From assembly GCF_026340465.1 (NCBI RefSeq), contig NZ_JAPEPC010000001.1, positions 6,372,501-6,436,500 of the forward strand: a stretch of 64,000 nt of DNA, given 5' to 3'. Made by a program: the position numbers and the translations under genes. This stretch comes from Streptomyces sp. NBC_01306 (lineage in GTDB: Bacteria > Actinomycetota > Actinomycetes > Streptomycetales > Streptomycetaceae). The stretch's first letter is position 1. Every line of letters starts with the position of its first letter. Below, piece by piece: positions 60,055 through 64,000 of the stretch. The notes beneath the pieces were generated by a model that searched no databases, was not told where the DNA came from, and saw nothing but the letters and a program-made list of their open reading frames with translations.

Positions 60055-62723
60055 TGGAGTCGGCTGAAATTCGCCGCCGCTGGCTGAGCTTCTTCGAGGA
60101 GCGCGGGCACACCGTCGTCCCTTCGGCGTCGCTCATCGCGGACGACCCGACTCTGCTCCTTGTGCCCGCGGGCATGGTCCCGTTCAAGCCGTACTTCCTG
60201 GGCGAGGCCAAGCCGCCGGCCCCGCGCGCCACCAGCGTGCAGAAGTGCGTGCGTACACCGGACATCGAAGAGGTCGGCAAGACCACCCGGCACGGCACGT
60301 TCTTCCAGATGTGCGGCAACTTCTCCTTCGGCGACTACTTCAAGGAAGGCGCCATCCAGTACGCCTGGGAGCTGCTCACCAGCTCCGTGGCGGACGGCGG
60401 TTACGGTCTTGAGCCCGAGCGGCTCTGGATCACCGTCTACCTGGACGACGACGAGGCCGAGCAGATCTGGCGCGAGAAGATCGGCGTACCGGCCGAGCGC
60501 ATCCAGCGGCTGGGCAAGAAGGACAACTTCTGGTCCATGGGCGTCCCCGGCCCCTGCGGACCGTGCTCCGAGATCAACTACGACCGCGGCCCGGAGTTCG
60601 GAGTCGAGGGCGGCCCCGCCGTCAACGACGAGCGCTACGTGGAGATCTGGAACCTGGTCTTCATGCAGTACGAGCGCGGCGCCGGAGACGGGAAGGAGGA
60701 CTTCCCGATCCTCGGCGACCTGCCGTCCAGGAACATCGACACCGGCCTGGGCCTCGAACGCCTGGCGATGATCCTCCAGGACGTGCCGAACCTGTACGAG
60801 ATCGACACCTCGCAGGTCGTCATCGACAAGGCCACCGAGCTGACCGGCGTCAGGTACGGCCAGGCCGAGGGCTCGGACGTCTCGCTGCGGGTCGTCACCG
60901 ACCACATGCGTACGTCCGTGATGCTCATCGGCGACGGTGTGACCCCCGGCAACGAGGGCCGCGGCTACGTCCTGCGCCGCATCATGCGCCGGGCCATCCG
61001 CAACATGCGGCTGCTGGGCGCCACCGGGCCGGTCGTCGCCGAGCTGGTCGACGTGGTGATCAACACGATGGGCCACCAGTACCCGGAGCTCATCACCGAC
61101 CGCAAGCGCATCGAGACCGTCGCCCTCGCCGAGGAGGCCGCCTTCGTCAAGACGCTGAAGGCCGGCACCAACATCCTCGACAGCGCCGTCAGTGAGACCA
61201 AGGCCGCCGGCGGCCGGATCCTCGCCGGTGACAAGGCGTTCCTGCTCCACGACACCTGGGGCTTCCCGATCGACCTCACCCTGGAGATGGCCGCCGAACA
61301 GGGCGTCTCGGTGGACGAGGACGGCTTCCGGCGGCTGATGAAGGAGCAGCGCGAGCGGGCCAAGGCCGACGCCAGGTCGAAGAAGACCGGCCACGCCGAC
61401 CTCTCCGCCTACCGCGCCGTCGCCGACAGCTCCGGCGCCACCGAGTTCACCGGATACACCTCCACCGAGGGCGAGTCGACCATCGTCGGACTGCTCGTCG
61501 ACGGGGTGCCGTCGCCCGCCGCCACCGAGGGCGACGAGGTCGAGATCGTCCTGGACCGGACCCCGTTCTACGCCGAGGGCGGCGGCCAGCTCGCCGACAC
61601 CGGCCGGATCAGGCTCGACTCGGGCGCTGTCGTGGAGGTCCGCGACGTCCAGCAGCCGGTCCCCGGGGTCTCCGTGCACAAGGGCTCGGTCCAGGTGGGC
61701 GAGGTGACGGTGGGAGCCGCCGCCTACGCCGCCATCGACCAGCGCCGCCGCCGGGCCATCGCCCGCGCCCACAGCGCCACCCACCTCACCCACCAGGCGC
61801 TGCGCGACGCCCTCGGCCCGACGGCCGCCCAGGCCGGCTCGGAGAACTCGCCCGGTCGCTTCCGCTTCGACTTCGGTTCGCCCAACGCCGTTCCCGGCAC
61901 GGTCCTCACCGACGTCGAGCAGAAGATCAACGATGTCCTCGCCCATGAACTCGACGTCCACGCCGAGGTCATGTCCATCGACGAGGCCAAGAAGCAGGGC
62001 GCCATCGCCGAGTTCGGCGAGAAGTACGGCGAGCGCGTCCGTGTCGTCACCATCGGAGACTTCTCCAAGGAGCTGTGCGGCGGGACGCATGTCCGCAACA
62101 CGGCCCAGCTCGGACTGGTGAAGCTGCTCGGCGAGTCCTCGATCGGCTCCGGTGTGCGCCGGATCGAGGCTCTGGTGGGCGTCGACGCGTACAACTTCCT
62201 GGCCAGGGAGCACACGGTGGTCGCCCAGCTCCAGGAGCTGGTCAAGGGCCGCTCCGAGGAGCTGCCCGAGAAGATCTCCGGGATGCTCTCGAAGCTCAAG
62301 GACGCCGAGAAGGAGATCGAGAAGTTCCGCGCGGAGAAGGTCCTCCAGGCCGCCGCCGGTCTCGCCGCCGGGGCCAAGGACGTACGCGGTGTCGCCGTGG
62401 TGACCGGCCAGGTCCCCGACGGCACGGGCGCCGACGACCTGCGCAGGCTCGTTCTCGACGTACGGGGCCGTATCCAGGGCGACCGCCCCGCCGTGGTGGC
62501 CCTCTTCACCACGGCCAACGGCCGCCCGCTGACGGTCATCGCCACCAACGAGGCCGCCAGGGGCCGCGGTCTCAAGGCCGGCGAGCTGGTCCGTACGGCT
62601 GCCAAGACCCTCGGTGGCGGCGGTGGCGGCAAGCCGGACGTCGCCCAGGGCGGCGGGCAGAACCCGGACGCCATCGGCGACGCCGTGGCCGCCGTCGAGC
62701 GCCTGGTCGGAGAGACCGCCTGA
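60054..62723 (+). CDS. alaS: Alanyl-tRNA synthetase
   Basis: An 889-residue class II synthetase. The catalytic domain has FFEERGHTVVPSASL, GNFSFGDYFKEGAI and NIDTGLGLERLAMIL; the editing domain has ARAHSATHLTHQALRD and ELCGGTHVRNTAQLG with its metal ligands; the C-terminal C-Ala domain ends with GGGGGKPDVAQGGG. ATG 60054 overlaps the preceding gene's stop. ruvX overlaps the alaS stop in the same way. It charges tRNA-Ala and clears Ser- and Gly-tRNA-Ala. Confidence 0.97.
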   Translation: MESAEIRRRWLSFFEERGHTVVPSASLIADDPTLLLVPAGMVPFKPYFLGEAKPPAPRATSVQKCVRTPDIEEVGKTTRHGTFFQMCGNFSFGDYFKEGAIQYAWELLTSSVADGGYGLEPERLWITVYLDDDEAEQIWREKIGVPAERIQRLGKKDNFWSMGVPGPCGPCSEINYDRGPEFGVEGGPAVNDERYVEIWNLVFMQYERGAGDGKEDFPILGDLPSRNIDTGLGLERLAMILQDVPNLYEIDTSQVVIDKATELTGVRYGQAEGSDVSLRVVTDHMRTSVMLIGDGVTPGNEGRGYVLRRIMRRAIRNMRLLGATGPVVAELVDVVINTMGHQYPELITDRKRIETVALAEEAAFVKTLKAGTNILDSAVSETKAAGGRILAGDKAFLLHDTWGFPIDLTLEMAAEQGVSVDEDGFRRLMKEQRERAKADARSKKTGHADLSAYRAVADSSGATEFTGYTSTEGESTIVGLLVDGVPSPAATEGDEVEIVLDRTPFYAEGGGQLADTGRIRLDSGAVVEVRDVQQPVPGVSVHKGSVQVGEVTVGAAAYAAIDQRRRRAIARAHSATHLTHQALRDALGPTAAQAGSENSPGRFRFDFGSPNAVPGTVLTDVEQKINDVLAHELDVHAEVMSIDEAKKQGAIAEFGEKYGERVRVVTIGDFSKELCGGTHVRNTAQLGLVKLLGESSIGSGVRRIEALVGVDAYNFLAREHTVVAQLQELVKGRSEELPEKISGMLSKLKDAEKEIEKFRAEKVLQAAAGLAAGAKDVRGVAVVTGQVPDGTGADDLRRLVLDVRGRIQGDRPAVVALFTTANGRPLTVIATNEAARGRGLKAGELVRTAAKTLGGGGGGKPDVAQGGGQNPDAIGDAVAAVERLVGETA

Positions 62724-63187
62724 TGCGACGGGGCCGCCGGCTTTCGATCGATGTCGGGGACGCCCGGATCGGGGTCGCCTCGTGCGACCCCGACGGGGTC
62801 CTCGCCACACCGGTGGAGACCGTGCCCGGACGTGATGTCCCGGCCGCCCACCGGCGGTTGAAGCAATTGATCGCCGAGTACGAACCGATTGAGGTCGTGG
62901 TCGGCCTTCCCCGTTCCCTGAATGGAGGAGAGGGCCCGGCGGCCGCCAAGGTCCGCGGATTCGCCCAGGAACTCGCTCGTGGTATCGCACCCATTCCGGT
63001 GCGATTGATCGACGAGAGGATGACCACAGTGACAGCGAGTCAGAGTTTGCGGGCCTCAGGCGTAAAGTCCCGAAAGGGTCGTTCTGTCATCGACCAGGCG
63101 GCGGCCGTTGTCATCCTGCAGAATGCACTGGAGTCCGAACGGGCGTCAGGCGTTGCTCCAGGTGAGGGCGTCGAAGTGGTTGTCTGA
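62723..63187 (+). CDS. ruvX: Holliday junction resolvase-like protein RuvX (YqgF)
   Basis: A 154-residue RNase H-fold protein. RLSIDVGDARIGVASCDPDG supplies the first acidic residue, VVVGLPRSLNGGEG the second strand, and DERMTTVTA and SVIDQAAAVVILQNAL the remaining ones. Related proteins process 16S rRNA ends (YqgF) or resolve junctions; the actinobacterial role is not settled. ATG 62723 overlaps the alaS stop. Confidence 0.93.
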   Translation: MRRGRRLSIDVGDARIGVASCDPDGVLATPVETVPGRDVPAAHRRLKQLIAEYEPIEVVVGLPRSLNGGEGPAAAKVRGFAQELARGIAPIPVRLIDERMTTVTASQSLRASGVKSRKGRSVIDQAAAVVILQNALESERASGVAPGEGVEVVV

Positions 63188-63288
63188 CCGGGTTACGGTA
63201 ACGTTCCGCGCCATGCGGCGGTTTTCGAACAGCTGCCGCACAGCACAAGAGGCGGACCGTCCGGAGGCCTCGCGGCTCTAGGGGACCG

Positions 63289-64000
63289 ATGACTGAGTAT
63301 GGCCGGAGCGCAGGCTCCGAACCGTGGCATCCCGAGGACCCGTTGTACGGGGACCAGGGATGGGGAGGTCAGCAGGACGCCTCCGGTCAGACGCCGTACA
63401 ACGGCCAGGCGCAGCAGTACGCCCAGGTGCAGCAGTACGACCAGTACGGCAACCCGGTGTACAGCCCGCCGCAGGACCCGTACCAGCAGCAGTACCCGCA
63501 GCAGCAGGGGCAGTATCCGCAGGACCCGCAGCAGCACGGCGCGGGCCAGGACCAGTACGGCCAGGGCCAGTACGGCCAGAACCAGAACCAGTACGGCCGG
63601 GACCAGCAGCAGTACCCGCAGGACCCGAACCAGCAGCAGTACGCGCAGAATTCGAATGCGCAGCAGTACCCGCAGACCCCGCACCAGCAGGCCCCCGACC
63701 AGCAGGCGCAGTACCAGCAGCAGTACGGGCAGCCCCCGTACCAGCAGGACGCGTACCCGCAGCAGACCCAGCCGCAGCAGAACGGCGGCTGGGACGGCGC
63801 AGCGCAGACCGGTGTGGCGTACGGCGCGGATCCGCACACGCCGTACGGCGGACAGCCGGTGCACCACAACGGGGAGAACCCCGACTTCTACCGGACGCCC
63901 GACGCCTATCCGCCGCCGCAGCCCCCCGGCCGCCGGGACGAGTGGCAGCAGGAGCCGCCCGCGGAGCCCGAGGCCGAGCCGCAGCACGAGCCCGAGACGC
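63289..64000 (+). CDS. mltG: Endolytic transglycosylase MltG, N-terminal part
   Basis: Partial; the window contains 237 codons. The peptide starts TEYGRSAGSEPWHPEDPLYGD and then becomes a Gln/Tyr/Pro-rich low-complexity stretch (QQYAQ, QQYPQ, DQYGQ repeats) up to about residue 200, then a Pro/Glu-rich segment. In Streptomyces this long cytoplasmic head precedes the membrane helix and LysM-like and YceG catalytic domains of MltG, which cleaves nascent peptidoglycan glycan strands. The catalytic domain is outside the window, so the call relies on context after alaS-ruvX and the typical opening. Confidence 0.8.
   Translation, partial: MTEYGRSAGSEPWHPEDPLYGDQGWGGQQDASGQTPYNGQAQQYAQVQQYDQYGNPVYSPPQDPYQQQYPQQQGQYPQDPQQHGAGQDQYGQGQYGQNQNQYGRDQQQYPQDPNQQQYAQNSNAQQYPQTPHQQAPDQQAQYQQQYGQPPYQQDAYPQQTQPQQNGGWDGAAQTGVAYGADPHTPYGGQPVHHNGENPDFYRTPDAYPPPQPPGRRDEWQQEPPAEPEAEPQHEPET

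Noticed and set aside
59124..62990. A 1288-codon minus-strand open frame opposite alaS, ruvX and the small genes.
   Set aside because: It crosses several real genes on the other strand, has no domain, and its composition is the complement of alaS codons.
63400..63800. Repeated CAGCAGTAC units considered as a CRISPR-like or mobile repeat array.
   Set aside because: The units are codon-phased, irregular and encode a QQY protein repeat in mltG; there are no constant spacers.

Overview
The window is high-GC actinobacterial DNA, almost certainly a Streptomyces chromosome. GTG starts are frequent, neighbouring genes often share ATGA, GTGA or TGATG junctions, there is an ssgB gene (a sporulation-division regulator specific to morphologically complex actinomycetes), and the gene order is the conserved thrS-HIT-pgsA-acyltransferase-pimA ... 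pdxST-yebC-ruvCAB-yajC-secDF-apt-relA block. No phage, insertion sequence, CRISPR array, integrase or biosynthetic cluster was seen.

Left part (1-12.4 kb): a small catabolic group on the minus strand (partial carboxymuconolactone decarboxylase-like gene, a frameshifted LysR regulator, acyl-CoA dehydrogenase, class III CoA-transferase, GntR/FCD regulator); a membrane-anchored Ser/Thr kinase; an aminoglycoside phosphotransferase-like gene; a small zinc-ribbon protein; a five-gene tRNA cluster (Gly, Cys, three Val-GAC); and a pabB-pabC pair followed by a two-domain acetyltransferase.

12.4-25.3 kb: a DsbA-like protein; an L-rhamnose catabolic operon (isomerase, bifunctional aldolase/dehydrogenase, rhamnulokinase) divergent from its LacI-type regulator, with two near-identical palindromes between them; a 52-residue membrane protein; a CGNR zinc-finger protein; ssgB; two identical tRNA-Val(CAC) genes; a DEDDh exonuclease; and a coupled pair made of a DUF4365 nuclease-like protein and a protein of unknown function.

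25.3-64 kb is the conserved core: threonyl-tRNA synthetase, K+ channel, HIT hydrolase, a two-gene minus-strand insertion (large membrane protein and a divergent EF-G paralogue), phosphatidylinositol and mannoside synthesis (pgsA, acyltransferase, pimA), pyridoxal phosphate synthase (pdxS/pdxT), YebC, Holliday-junction resolution (ruvCAB), Sec accessory proteins (yajC/secD/secF), apt, the (p)ppGpp synthetase/hydrolase relA, DUF349 protein, cyclophilin, metallo-beta-lactamase protein, hisS, VKOR, rarA, a HugZ/DUF2470 protein under a near-perfect iron box and divergent from rpsD, a STAND-type ATPase, DUF948 protein, alaS, ruvX and the 5' part of mltG. Most of this is housekeeping. The points most worth a second look are the iron box between the HugZ-like gene and rpsD, the EF-G paralogue with altered GTPase motifs, the DUF4365 pair, the frameshifted LysR gene and several candidate leaderless promoters. 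I did not find convincing evidence for an entirely new system.
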